From the NCBI GenBank assembly GCA_026874595.1, contig CM049317.1, forward strand, positions 51,975,618-52,039,617: a DNA stretch of 64,000 nt, in the 5' to 3' direction. The notes under the pieces were generated by a model. It was not told the DNA's origin. It saw nothing but the letters and a program-made list of their open reading frames with translations, and made no database searches. The translations under genes were made by a program, and so were the position numbers. The DNA comes from Sipunculus nudus (Eukaryota; Annelida; Sipuncula; Golfingiida; Sipunculidae). Positions 40,806 through 53,553 of this stretch are shown here, one piece after another; position 1 is the stretch's first letter, and each line of letters begins with the position of its first letter.

Positions 40806-41755
40806 CGACGTGGGAGCCAGTTTTTTTGCAAATGAAGCAGATACCGGATCCAAAAAAAGGAAATACTTTGAAGGATAATTTTCTCTGGCTTCATAATTAA
40901 AAACGACATGTTTCAATGTACGTGTTAATTCATACTTTTTTCCTCAAGCTAGTAATTCATTATATTCTTAATGCTAACTTTAAAGCCGTCACAGTTTCTG
41001 GCGTTAATTACGAACACTATAAACCATATCAACGAGAAGTTATTCTTATAAATATTGATTAAAATTTTTCCCGTAAAAATAACATGTGACTGAAAATTTC
41101 TATGAGGATTTCTACATTTGCAACTTATAGAGATTAATCATTGGTGTATGATTCGATGCGGTTTATGTCTTACTTCGGTTTGAAGATTGACACTTTCTTC
41201 TCTTATGAAGTGCGTGTCTACCCTGCCTCATAGACTTCTATTTAGAAAATAGTAAAAACTGAATCGACGGCATAAAATAATTTGATGCAGCTAATTATCG
41301 GTTTATAACCAGTCTAATTTGACCTTTATTTTTTATCTTTATTCGTTTTGGTACTTCATTTTGTAGCTTTCTTTGTTCCTTGGGAATCAAAACCACCAAA
41401 GCAGCTAAAGTAAACGCAAAAAAAAATGACAGTTATTTGTTCAGCATTTGGTCGCACCTCCGGCCGGGGGGGTGGGGGTTGGGGGTTACCTATCCCTTTT
41501 TATAGGGACTTTGGGCAGGGGTGTTTTTTTAGTGCGACAGAAACCTATAACATAACTATAACTAGAAATCTGGATTCTAAGGAATGCAAACCCCTACCAT
41601 GTGGGCTGCAACAAAAAACGTAATTGTGTTTTCTAATTCATCCTGTACTCCCAGGTTCATTCGTGCAGAAGTTCCCCCATCCCTTGTTTGCATTCACCAA
41701 TTCAGCTCATATTCACAGATCCGTTCGTGCATAAGTGAATGTACACTTTAGAATA
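40806..41755. other. Intergenic with G-run
   Basis: A G-rich string at 41465-41487 (runs of 7, 5 and 5 G) could form a G-quadruplex. No gene seen. Confidence 0.45.
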
Positions 41756-41759
41756 TTGC

Positions 41760-41980
41760 TAGAAGTCCTTCCTGGACCCGGATCTTGGGCCGGATCGACA
41801 CAAATATTTAAACGTTTCTTCCTTGACCACTTCCCGAAAAGCCCCGAAAATTTCATGAAATTCCGCGCAAGATGATATGAGTTAGGCTGTTAACAAACAC
41901 ACACAAACACACACACACCATCACAAACACTAACAAGAACGGGAATGAACGTAATACCTTCCTGGCGGAGGCATTAAAGT
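41760..41980 (+). repeat. Interspersed repeat ending CTGGCGGAGG
   Basis: 'agtccttcctggacccggatc', 'aaaatttcatgaaattcc', 'gttaacaaacacacac' and 'ccttcctggcggaggcat' give the same order as the repeat at 39914, with a CA-rich insertion. Confidence 0.55.
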
Positions 41981-43030
41981 GCAGCGCCCCAACCGACACA
42001 ATATAACCTATTTTAACTCTTGTAACTTTTCTCAGTTCTCCTTTGGAGCAAATAGGCATAAGTTAAATCCTTTCACAGCTGCCAAATGCCTATGACCTGT
42101 ACTCTATGCACCCTGGCTGAAGATTTGGCATCCGTTTCGCATCTGGCCATAGATATAACAGCAAAGTTTAATTTTGGTCGGTGAATCGATTCACATTCTT
42201 GTGGTTACAACGGTGGTGCCGTAACCTTTACCTCGTCGACCTTCTGGTTTCTCTTTACATTGTTATCAACCCACCATGTTTCCTTTTTCATTATGTCACA
42301 CTAATTCATTATTTATTTGATTTTGAACCTGCATTGTGTTGGGAATACCAAGACTAATAGCAGGTTGAAATCCCTCTGAAATGTCTGTCTTTGGAATTCG
42401 GTACCACAAGGAACCAACACGACCCATCGAACAACAACATGACGACTTGCAAGACATCCGTGTTTATATTGTCACGAGGTTAATTGGTAAAAGCGAAATA
42501 GGCAAGCTGTTTTCTGTGTATTCGTGTACCCGGATAAGCTTACGGCTTTAAAACGACATTTTGGGAGATACCATATTATTTAGGAGAAAGCACTATATGT
42601 AATGTATATTTAACATACATGGTATGTGAACAGGTCACATTAAATTAATTCATTATTTAGCCATGCTGACATATAAAGTTACCTTTGCGTTTCGTTTGCA
42701 ATACGAGGATATCGGATACGTAATGACGACGTACAGCGTTATATGTACTCGGTATTACGCTGCATATTCAATGTCCGTGACGCAGACGTAAAAGTTAGAA
42801 CATGTTCTAAAACGTCTAAACGTAGCACCTGACGTATTACAGAAACAAATATTATATTTTGCGTTTTGTCTTACATTTTCAATGGTTCGGAGAAACGCGG
42901 TAAAAATTCACGGTTAACGTGATATATGCGGCATTTCCGACAGGTTGTTCAAACTCGCGCATGTCTCAATATCGTGTACACATGATATTACGCGTATTTC
43001 ACATCACAGAAGCGGAACCAAAGGGGGTAG
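41981..43030. other. Intergenic, no gene seen
   Basis: No supported exon, repeat end or RNA gene in this AT-rich stretch. Confidence 0.5.
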
Positions 43031-43033
43031 AGG

Positions 43034-43323
43034 CAGGGGCGTCAATATAGGGGGGATGGGGGTATATATCCCCCCCACTTTTTGGCAAGGGGGATATGGT
43101 CAATGTAATCATCATCCCCCCCCCACTATTCAGAAAATAATATTTATATATTTCAAATAAAATATATAAATAAATAGACTTTGGTTCCATTAATGAGTTT
43201 ACTATGAAATATTTATATCTAAACGGTTTAGAATTAACATATTCCTTACTTTTTAAAAATTTATATTTAATTAATATACATTTGATATGGGTCACACAGA
43301 CAATAAAAGATATATATATATAT

Positions 43324-43379
<56 letters not shown>

Positions 43380-43503
43380 GTCTGTTTTATCCCAATTTTG
43401 ACTACCCTCCACGCCTGTCATCGCCCCCCCCCCCCACAATTGCGAGTCATCTACCCATGCTGAGAGTCATCCCCCAACCCTTGAAGATAAATTGACGCCA
43501 CTG
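43034..43503 (+). mobile_element. CAGGGGCGTCAAT MITE
   Basis: The ends CAGGGGCGTCAATAT and AAATTGACGCCACTG are inverted copies. The interior has 'ggggggatgggggtatatatcccccc', an AT-rich middle and a (TA)n tract at 43308-43374. Copies lie at 52175 (left part) and 57445-57816 (inverted). Confidence 0.65.
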
Positions 43504-43692
43504 GGTTGAGGGGGTCCGGAACACCCCCCCCCCCCTTTAGAGTGGCGACAACCTTTTTTAAGGGGTTCAGACCATTTTTTGCAGCCTGGACCCCCCTCCC
43601 CCTTTTACGGACCTAGGAACTTTTTTTTGGGTTTCATCATTAGTCGTCGTGGGTTGGGCCCCAAGTTTTCCTAATTCCTGGATCCGCCCCTG
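43504..43692 (-). mobile_element. CAGGGGCGGATCC MITE, inverted, abutting the previous one
   Basis: The right end 'aattcctggatccgcccctg' is the inverted start of the 24817 element. The inner 'gggttgggccccaag' and 'tttcatcattagt' parallel its 'gggtccaaccca' and 'actaatgaaaa'. The left limit is uncertain. Confidence 0.55.
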
Positions 43693-44440
43693 CACCTGGC
43701 GATCGCAGACATATCGTACACATGGCGGTTTATGTAGAGCAGCTTTTAGTAAAGTTATGAACCCATTACTATGTTATTGGCTTTTTAATATAGTTAGTGT
43801 TTTAAAGATAGAATTTATAAAGTATAATTGAAGTTTTTATCAATTAATAATACAATATTTTGAAAATTCGACAGAAAAGAGAAAGGTTCCTTAGATATTC
43901 GACAATGTTATTTCTTCAATTTGAATTGAAGAGTGAGGAATAAACAAACATTGTATCAACAGTTAATGAACGTAACAATAAAGGCAACACAGGTCAAAAG
44001 GTAGACATTTTGGATAAAGGATTTAACCCCGCGTGCTCCATCCCGCAGTAACTCCAGCAAACAACGCTTAGTTCAGCTCTGTCGAACCGTGTTTTGATTG
44101 GCTGTTAACAATGAAACTTCTGCTAACTGACTGTGTCAGAACATTCACGGATTATTTAGAGAGCACTTGAACGGCAAAACATAGAATATTATAATGGCCA
44201 ACTCAGTAAACGTATCCTCTCCCCTCGCCGAGAGACGGGCGTTACCAATCACGCCGCGGTCCCTGTATATGGTTGCCCTTGGGGGTTAAATCTTGAATGC
44301 AAAGCCCCTGCTAGATTGGTTGTAAACACAACATGTAAACTTCATTATTTGGTGTCTCCTCTGGTGGTCAGTTTAATAATCCTTAGGCACTGTAAGTTTC
44401 CGCGGAACACCCTAGCTCCGCGTCTTGGTTTGTTCAGTGT

Positions 44441-44500
44441 CCGTCGGCAATATAAAGGAAGGGCGCGGTCATTTTATGTCAATACATCTATAAATGACGC
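44441..44500 (+). promoter_or_regulatory. Possible core promoter with TATA box
   Basis: TATAAAGG at about 44451 lies in a 400-bp patch (44170-44580) less AT-rich than the surroundings and with CCAAT-like strings (gattggctg, accaatcacg). The open frame 44316-44585 crosses it and is not recognised. No first exon can be defined. Confidence 0.25.
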
Positions 44501-44889
44501 TCCCGGCGAGTGTGTCAGTCATGTGGAACGCTTTAAGATTCAATTTCATTACCCCACTGTGTTGAAAGACATATCCAATGAATAGGAAACATTTATTCAG
44601 CCAAAGATCAGAGGGCACAGATTTTATCGCCATATTTGTCCATCATCACTCAACAGTACATATATGTGCTGAGGACGTTCGTCCGGTCAGCTTGTGAGTT
44701 TATTTTTCCTTATATTTCCTTTTATATGTATTTTATGAAATACTATAATTCTCTATTAATAATGCTAATGTGTGAAATTACACTCTCTGTTGCCGAAAAA
44801 ATATATAAGTTCAGTAGCAACTATGATACTAAAATTTTATCATTTACTTGATCCAAAAAGGCCTTCCCATAGGTTCTTATAAATATATG

Positions 44890-45060
44890 CAGGGGCGTAG
44901 GCAGGATTGAGGTAGGGAGGGGGCCATGATCAGTGGCGGATCCAAAAATTCGAAACTGGGGGGGGGGGGGGGGGGCCTCAAATGCATGTATGGGTACTTA
45001 TATATATATATATATATAATTATATATATATATATATATACGTGTATATATATATATTAT
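44890..45060 (+). mobile_element. Nested CAGGGGCG-type MITE ends and TA tract
   Basis: CAGGGGCGTAGGCAGGATT begins at 44890 and a second start, CAGTGGCGGATCC, at 44931, followed by a G-run (44959-44976) and TA repeats (44998-45060). Right ends were not identified. Confidence 0.4.
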
Positions 45061-45504
45061 TATTATTATCATACTATACGTTACATATTTTAGTGTATGA
45101 AAATACAGATTTATTTTTCAATTTTCAATTATGAACCATAGTTTCATTAAGGTAAGTTACAGGTACTTGGGGAGGGTATGGGTATCCCCCTCCAATATTG
45201 GGAAATTTTTTGAATATGCAATGTAAAGAGGACATTTTGAGACAATTTTCACAAAAAAATAGGTTTTCCTGTTCCTGGAAGAGGTTCCCTTATGTCTTTG
45301 CGTTATGTAGTCTGTAGAGGGGTTCAATATTATATATTTATATTTCGTCAAAATTAGGATATAAAATTCCAATCGTTTTCAACATGTTAAAGTCAATGGC
45401 ACAAAAGTGCATTTACGTTTATAACTTGCAAAATATTATCTTTTATATGTAATGCTTGGAGTGAAATAACTGATATGTTGAAGTCTTATGTTGAACTTTG
45501 CATT

Positions 45505-45600
45505 TTACCGGGGTCCGTGGTCTCGACAGCACACAGGTCTCTTAAGAGCACAGATCGCGAGTTTCAGTACCGGTATCACTAGATCTGTGAGATTGTTATA
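45505..45600 (+). mobile_element. Possible tRNA-like SINE head
   Basis: 'tggtctcgacagcacacaggtc' and 'gcgagtttcagtacc' are spaced like A and B boxes of a tRNA-derived SINE. Only the head is seen. Confidence 0.3.
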
Positions 45601-48600
45601 TATATAAATATATATATCTTTTAATTCCACCGGACCCGTGCCAACATCCGTTTTAGAACTGTTAAAAATACCAAACAACTTCTCGTTTTTTCAAGACTAA
45701 TAAAAAGGAAAATTCTACCGAAGATGGTAAGAGAGTCTAATATAGCTCTGTGGTATTATTAATAAAGTTGATAACAAGGATTCCTTGTCAACGGAGCAAC
45801 ACTGGGAACAGCTACCTGAGGTACAACTCCATTCATACCTGTGGAAGGGGACCGAGCACCCGAATGCTGGTGTACAAAAACCTGCACAAAGCTAGTCTTA
45901 AAAAAAGGTGCACTTTTTGTAAGCAAATAAAAACTTCACATAGGAGGTTACTTAGTAGGTTAAATTAATATTTACATCGACAGAGAAGTAGCCATGAACA
46001 CTGACGTCATTTGATATTCCAATGTAAAATGAATAGACTTAGCCAACAGTGATATGGTTGTGAATTGGTCGGTTGTCATATATCTGAGTTTACTTAAAAC
46101 CCCCACGGTCTTCTCATGCTTGGCTCAAAAGAGTTAGACCCTACACGGCTCACCGCTCATACTAAAAGCAGAGTGGTGGATCTATTGCATGACTAAAAAA
46201 GTTGTTAAAATTTTGTTATGTGGCACTCATGCAAAAATCTAACACAAATAGAAAAAAAAGGTGTATCTATGGACCGAATATTTATCTTGGCGCCAGGTAC
46301 AGTCTTTTGTATTTGACGTGACTGAAGATGTTGGAGAGTTCCAACGGACCTTCAAAGACAAAATGTGCGACGTTATCCTCGGGATAAAAAACATAATCCA
46401 ATAGGCTGAAATTGGTCCACGCTCATCACTTAAATTAAAGAATGACCCGTTATGTGAACGGTTTTTTATTATTACTTATTGAATTTACCCTATCTTTGTG
46501 AATACATAGATCTTTATTATAAAAGTCACTTAAATATTACAAATAAAGTTACATTTAACAGACCACAATGTTCCACGTAATTTAAAATATAGAATCTGAA
46601 CATGTTACACATAATTACACACAACGAAGGCATAAAATTAATGAATAAATTATATGTATGTGGATATGTGCGTAGTGTATGTGCTATGGTGAGAGAAAGA
46701 GAGAGAGAACATGCTGAAAACACAGATGATGTTTATTGATGGTGATGGGGAGAGATTGGTAGAGTTTATAAATGAAACTTCAAAGGAACTAAATATTGTT
46801 TATACGATGCAACCTTTCTCTATAACAATGACGTTTAATTGATTAGGAACGTGGGACACTGGAAATGCGGGACGTAGACGGAAAGTAACTTTAAATAGAG
46901 GCATGTTCTTTATCTTAAGATAAATACCGATTCTATAATACCTTTTATTATAGAATAATCAGTATTATATAATAATAAAGAATTTTTCTGTAATGTAATT
47001 GTGACGAAGAGACTATATATAGCTTATCGAGTCGATTATATTGAAACACATCCTGCGAATGGTTCGCCACTCATATTCCTCTCGCATTTTATTCGCTCTC
47101 GCATCTTGGTTTATTATGGCAACTTAACTTCAAAGTTATCTGGACTTCTTTGTTAATGTTAAACAACAGTAAGTTTTCTGTGTATACTCTTTCCATTTAT
47201 AAACATTGAACCAGCATGGCTATTCATACATATATATAAATAACGTTGTACGTTCTTATCAGCTTGAATAATTTTTTGTAACCCTTCTTTTGTATTTCAT
47301 AAAACACTTTTACTCTCTATCAATAATGTAATCGCATGTTTCCAAAATGTTATGTAGCAAATGTGATACTCAAATGTTATCATTCATTTCATTTACAATA
47401 CCCACAGGCTCATAAACGTAAATATGGACACACATAAGTTCTGATGAGTGTAAAATAACCCTGTCCCCGCGGACGTAATAAAACAGCCGCATACTTGTAG
47501 CGTCATATCGACCCTCTGGCATTACGACCAGTTTACTGACGCAGTCGCGGCTAGCATACGTGCCAAAGCAATTAAAGTTCATAAGAACGGGCATTTCCTG
47601 GTGACAAAATAATTTTTTTACTCCGACATAAGGCCTCTGACATCAGTGTGATCGCTATGACACCTCGACGACTCTTCCCGATAGGAAGGCAGCATTTTGA
47701 CACGATATATAGTGGAATCTTGCTCTTCCTTCAGGGTTGTAATGCTGACCATGCGAAAAACATTTATTTATATCGCATTCAGATCAAATGATTTCTCTCT
47801 GTTGTTCTTAAAATGATTTTATATCTATTTAAATTTCATCTAGTATTTCTAATTATCATTAATCACTTTCTGAAAAAGTTAGCGTCGTAACTGTTATCAA
47901 TCGGCGTTTGAATATGTGTTTATCATTTTATCAAGTTTAGCAATTTCCAGGAACTTTCACGGAAATGACAAGGAATATTATAATTGTTAAAGGAAAACAT
48001 TTTTAAAGTCTATTTTTGTTAATCATGTCACTTTACTTCATATCTATTATTTTATCGTGCGGAATATCCAGGAAATGAAATGATATTTTAATCAGTAATT
48101 TAACTTGCTCATTTAATTTCACATTTAAAACATATAGCGGAAATTCTCTCTGAAGTCACCGTATCTCCTATTTTTATATCATGATGTAATATCTTTTGCC
48201 AATCAATATGAACAAGTATCGAAAGTGTTTCTTTGATATTATATAAACGCCCGCTCTGCCAACCCATCCAGTCCTTTATATACACAAATATATGTCACGA
48301 AGTATTAAATTATATACCTATTCAATTTCATTAGATATGATATAAAATTATTCATTATAAGCCAGAAAGCAGCTTATCGATTCGGAGAGCCCTAATAGAT
48401 CGTATATACAGAAGAGTTTTGATTTTGTGTTAGCGATCACGATTTTTCCGGAAGGACTCCCACGCGAGATTACAACAGCCCTAGCGGCAGAGTAAACAAA
48501 CACCAAACAATCACGCTGAAAGAACACATGGTCCATGGCCATTCTCTTGACCGGCCACGTAAGGTAAGTATAAAATAGAACCCAGTGCGTGTTTTCTTCT

Positions 48601-48885
48601 GCGTCACTCTGGGTTTAATAAAGCTTTAATTTGTTGTAGCGATTGATATGATAATGAGAACGACTATGACGACAATCATGATTAAAACATTAATGAAGAT
48701 GAGTAAACGTTGCTGATGAACCTGAAGGTGATGATGTTAGTTTTGGTGATAATGTGTGTTATGGCAGTAGCGACATAAATGGATATATAACGAGATTAGC
48801 ATGGACATGGACAACAATAATAATGACTTTAATTTTAGTTTTAATGATGGATATATAAGTGTAATGAAAATAAGATTACGCACAC
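45601..48885. other. Intergenic, no gene seen
   Basis: AT-rich. It contains a perfect 11-bp hairpin (46930-46956) and a run of 'gatgatgatg'-like phrases at 48630-48840. No recognisable exon. Confidence 0.5.
46930..46956. other. Perfect 11-bp hairpin
   Basis: ATTCTATAATA, a five-base loop (ccttt) and TATTATAGAAT. Outer bases continue partly paired. AT-rich, with no T-run terminator context. Confidence 0.7.
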
Positions 48886-48889
48886 TAAA

Positions 48890-48953
48890 GATTGTTTCAC
48901 GTGCTGATTGTTTCACATGCTGATTGTTTCACATGCTGAGTGTTTCACGTGCT
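48890..48953 (+). repeat. 16-bp tandem repeat x4 with CACGTG/CACATG
   Basis: Unit gattgtttcacgtgct. Copies 1 and 4 carry CACGTG, copies 2 and 3 CACATG. Confidence 0.85.
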
Positions 48954-49540
48954 GTTGAGTACACATACAGAACAAGAATGCAATTTTCTAATTTAACGTT
49001 AAAATAAAAAATTCCGTGCAATTGTGCCGTTTTGGAGGGAAAATACCAGACGCATGAGCTTCAGTTCTATAAATAGTGCATATATATAAATAACTTAAAG
49101 ATATTCAACGGAAACTTTTACAGACATAATTATATCTTTAATTAGGAATGGCAAGAGTACCAATAAGGAAACATTCAAGGACTTTGAACTAACACTCTGC
49201 TCCCCCCCCCAAAAAAAAAAAAGGGGGGGGGGACTCGATTCCGTTGAAATTTTCCCTTTGAAATTATGATTCCTGTACAAAAATGAAAAATTATATGTAA
49301 TTATTCAGAGAAGAAGTTGGTAATAGTGCAATTTTATAATTGTGAAATATACAGCTACATATATCAAAGCCTTGTCTAAAAATGGCGGGTTTTAACATCA
49401 GAGGAGGGGTTTATATTGATTTGCGATCTATTTTAGGTTTCCAGTAATGAATAAATTTAAGGTAAGGTATTGACAGGAAAGTTAATAATATCGATTCTCG
49501 GTGCAAAATTATCATTACCAAATAATTTGAATTTATTTTA

Positions 49541-49953
49541 AATATTTTTTTGGTGGAGGTAACCGCCTCTATTTTTTAATACTGACTTATCTAATTCTTA
49601 AGCCAAGTATTTACATCTGCAGAGTTCTATTTCGGTCTGGGACTACGTGACAGGGCGGTAGCACTCACTTCCTGTCATTTTATTTTATATCCTGGTGTCA
49701 CCAGGGCCCGGTGTCTACCGCACCTGCAGGTCCTGGGTGTGTTATCATACCCATTGCTGGGTCATAACACCGAGGAACCTCCCAAAGACGCACTCGTATG
49801 TGAGTGATACACGGCTGTTGGGTACAGCCTTCCCATTAAGCCTGCAGAGCGCTCACCCTGGGTTGGGGCCCACCTTGAAAATATCACCGCTCCTCGGCTG
49901 AGACCTGAACTCACGACCTCCCGGGTTTGAGTCCTGTGCTATATCCATAAACC
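49541..49953 (-). mobile_element. SINE-like element with tRNA-related head
   Basis: Read on the minus strand from 49953: 'tatggatatagcacaggact' and 'gtcgtgagttcaggtctc' resemble A and B boxes. Then come a conserved middle, the hairpin cctggtgacaccagg (about 49690), 'accgccctgtcacgtagtcc', and an end with 'aggcggttacctcc' near 49555. Truncated plus-strand copies lie at 51131 and 54797. Confidence 0.55.
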
Positions 49954-50739
49954 ACATTTGTAATGAAAACAGAGCCTGATTATTTATTTAAATAGCCGTG
50001 CCTTTCAGCAATGTCGTCAAGGCATGACACGTATCGCATTTCTTGCGAATAAGCTGGTAAAAAGCTATGAGTTTCATGTTCATATAATTAGCATAAGTAA
50101 ATCGCGTGTTGCTAACATGCCATGCTTTATAAATAATCTAAAATTGCGTTTGGTTTGTCTATGTAAATCGATGGAGATTAAATTTATTGTTTAAAATCGA
50201 ATTATTTTTCAGGGCAATCGATAATCGCCTTTATTCTTAATTTCAATCGTTACGCAATAACGTCCTGTTGGACCGAGCAATATATAGGTATGACCATCTA
50301 CCATGCCATCCCCGGTGAATTGTCAATATTTCCTAATATCGATGTATTTTGCGTATATTCTGGGTCGGGTGGGGCCATCAGGACACTGGGCAGATATCGA
50401 AAAACAATTATAATATCTTTATGCCCTAGGTCCGATGGTGTGAAGTAAATATCAAAACCGTTGGGCCGCTGGTAATAAATTTGGACCGCTTTCACTCATA
50501 TTTCCCAGGCCTGTTTTCCTACCCCAAGTCCGGGCCCCTGCGCATATGTCTGCAAAGTTAAAAGTGTTCCTGACTGAAGGACACGTTTCTCACACAACAA
50601 GGTCGACTTCGAGACAAGGTGTAAAAGGAATAAAATTCACAATGACCAGACAATTGTATATACAATATACCTGGTGACGCGGGATGAATCTGTAGCGACA
50701 GAACGTTACGTGCTTACTGAGTGTACAAGAGGCTGTCCG

Positions 50740-50988
50740 GATCTTTACACAGCGGGTCGTGGTCATGTCTCCCGGAATAAAAGCCTCTCGATAGGTTTAT
50801 AATGTACTCTGCGAGTCCACACCCAAATGCCCACTGCGTGAGTCTGTAACAAGCTTGGCCAAGCTTTTCAGCTCGTACAAAGATTGTCTGTACATTGGAT
50901 TCTGTTTACTGTTCTTGTCCACTCATTCCTACGCTGCAAGTTCCTTGTGTCAAGGCGTCATGCGAGTTTTATTTTGAACTAACGTGAG
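50740..50988 (+). other. Possible promoter and noncoding first exon
   Basis: An aataaaag string at about 50776 in a less AT-rich patch is followed about 200 bp later by a strong donor, GTGAG|GTAAGT (50989). This shape fits a 5' UTR exon of a downstream gene, but no partner exon is seen. Confidence 0.2.
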
Positions 50989-51130
50989 GTAAGTAATCCC
51001 GTGCTCTTTATTATCAATTCCACTGTTTCTCCCAGTTTCACAAATATTCGTCTACTGTTCAATGATTAGCCTTTCGTAATAATACATTTTGTAATCAATG
51101 AAATGATTCAACTTATAAAATGAGAGTAAA

Positions 51131-51253
51131 CGTGTGATACTGCCCTGTCAAGAAGTCCGATACCGGACTTGAATTCTGAAGATGTACATATACTTATTTA
51201 ATTTAGCATTAAAAATTGGAGCGGTCACCTCCAACAAACAATATTTGAAAAAG
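51131..51253 (+). mobile_element. SINE-like element, truncated copy
   Basis: 'cgtgtgatactgccctgtca', 'agtccgata', 'gaattctg', 'tttagcatt' and 'ggagcggtcacctcc' match the tail half of the 49541-49953 element, opposite strand. Confidence 0.65.
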
Positions 51254-52170
51254 AAAATCAAATCTTAAACTGAATGTTAAAAGAAGAACAATTTGATGAA
51301 AAAATATTGTTTATTAGCCAAATATTGAGATAAGATTTTAATTTCACATTTAAATTATAATCGTTAAAATTTCGCAATTTTAATTTTTCATGAAGGTTCC
51401 ATTTTGGCGATCTCACCAAACAATAGCCCTCAAAGAGATATATATTATCATATGAACCAATAATATAAAAAATAAGTGCGCAAAATCGTGAAGATTGGAC
51501 GGTAAAGCATGGGAACATCGAACTAGCGGATTTAATTGTTTCATTGGTAGTAGATCATTTGAAAGATCAGATTATAATATCAATCTTTGTATTATGGATA
51601 ACATACAAGGTCTATAAATAATTAAAATAAAATTCAAATCTTGACAAGCCGGCTCTTATTCACGATGGATTTATTTTCGCTTTCTGGCTTGCCACCAGAT
51701 GCCCATGTTGAATTTGTTTTAATTATTTAAGCGGCTGTTTCGATCCTTATAGTCATCAACAAAGCTTACGTCATGTATACATGTTTCGAACGGCTGTTGT
51801 GTGAAGAAGGAAAGTGGATAACGCGGCTGGTCACAAGACTTGCGATGAGCAGTATACTTTTTCTTCGAGCATGCGCACTGCACGTAACGGTCGTCTGCTG
51901 AAATTGGGTTCTTCAAGCCAGCACTGCGATTTTTTTTCTCAAAGACAGGAAAATATATTAATTTCGTCATTTGAGATATAACAAATAGTCTATTTGCCGT
52001 TCATATAACGAACCCTAAGTGTCAGTGTCAATCGTCGCTAACAGATGTCGCAAGTGTGGTGAAAAAAGGTCTATTAGTTTTTTAGCTCGTTCATAATATG
52101 ACCGGAAATAGAATGCAGTCCCTTACCAGTAGGATCGTATTGTATGGTTTCTGTTACGACCTTGCGCTCT
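51254..52170. other. Intergenic, no gene seen
   Basis: No supported exon or repeat end; short minus frames 51258-51518 and 51719-51970 are unrecognised. Confidence 0.45.
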
Positions 52171-52174
52171 ATAT

Positions 52175-52660
52175 CAGGGGCGTGAATACAGAGGGATTAG
52201 GGTATATCCCCCAACGTTTTACCAAGGGGTGAGGGGAGGGGGGGATTGTCAGTGTAATCATTCATCCTGTTTTTCAGATTATAATATTTATAAATTGAAA
52301 TTGAAATATATTTATATTTATAGACTGTGGTTGCATTTCTAAGATTAACATATATAATAGGCCTGTAATATTTCTAAAACTGGTTTAGAATTAACCTATA
52401 CTGGAAACATGATACCTTTTTTCAAACCAAAACTGAATTGCAATATATTTATGATGTGTCAGACAGATTAAAATGTTATAAAATTTTTATGTTTTAAAAA
52501 AAATATTTTTTAATCTGTATCACTATAATGCTCTATATATCTTTGAAATAGGTACCTAACGTATATATACCTCACATATATAATATATATGTAATAGATA
52601 TATAATATAGAATATATAATAAAATTTATATTAATATATATTATATATGTAAATATTTAT
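52175..52660 (+). mobile_element. CAGGGGCGT MITE, left part
   Basis: Starts CAGGGGCGTGAATACAGAGG. It shares 'gggtatatccccc', 'accaaggggtgag', 'cagtgtaatcatt', 'atagactgtggttgcatt' and 'ggtttagaattaac' with the element at 43034. The right end is lost in AT-rich DNA. Confidence 0.55.
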
Positions 52661-53440
52661 TAAAGCAGATCATGTTTTATGAATGTCCCATAATGTCTGT
52701 GCCTATTTAATTTAGACAGAATTAAGCTCTGTATGGAAAACTTGAAAAAAAATGAATGAACTCACTTTAGGACAACATTACCAACTCCCCCCCCCCTTTT
52801 TTTTACCTTTCCCCCTATCCTGCCCCGCGTGATAAACGAATGCACGGTTCGAGTTACCTTGTGCTCGGGGCCCGCCCTTTTTATAAACCCTTCATAAACC
52901 ATCCGTGCGTGGTTAACACCGTTTAATGACGTATAGAGGCCAAGTTCACACACTCACCAACTTATTGAATGTCCTAAACTAAGTGGTGACCTACAACCAC
53001 GCCCTCTGCTGTCGTGAGGTCACACTATGTAATTGAACTAGTGAAAGCCGTCGTATTTACTCTGCAAGGTCCACAACAAACATAGCGCATGTAGTCCTGA
53101 AAAGGGTAGAGTTATTAAGGGCTGAGGACGACCCCGCCAACTGAACCACTCCCGCGGGAGAAGTATCAGGGGAGTGGTTTGTACGAATGACCCACGAATT
53201 CTTTAGTGCTACCTTCGTACACCTGTAGTTGATAACATACCTGCATACCTTCTGGTGCTGGCTGATCAGGCTTTTATTTCTATACGTACATCTGTTTTAT
53301 ATATAATGTAATAATAAAGGTGTAGCAAACGTATGCAGTATGGAAAAGGTTTCTTTAAAAAAATTAGGTTTTTATACAAGAGAGCGTTTACCTGTATTTA
53401 AACAAACGTATGTACATACACACAAAAACATGCATACACA
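52661..53440. other. Intergenic, no gene seen
   Basis: A C-run at 52786-52796, with no supported gene. Confidence 0.4.
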
Positions 53441-53445
53441 TGTAC

Positions 53446-53452
53446 TTTATTA

Positions 53453-53497
<45 letters not shown>

Positions 53498-53504
53498 TTA
53501 TATA

Positions 53505-53551
<47 letters not shown>
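53446..53551. repeat. (TTA)n followed by (TA)n
   Basis: About 17 TTA units, then about 25 TA units. Confidence 0.95.

Positions 53552-53553
<2 letters not shown>

Noticed and set aside
40413-40916. 167-codon cysteine- and serine-rich protein
   Set aside because: It is the translation of a stop-free 31-bp minisatellite, equally open on the other strand.
44316-44585. Protein gene of 89 codons near a TATA box
   Set aside because: The frame starts upstream of the TATA box and has no recognisable domain.
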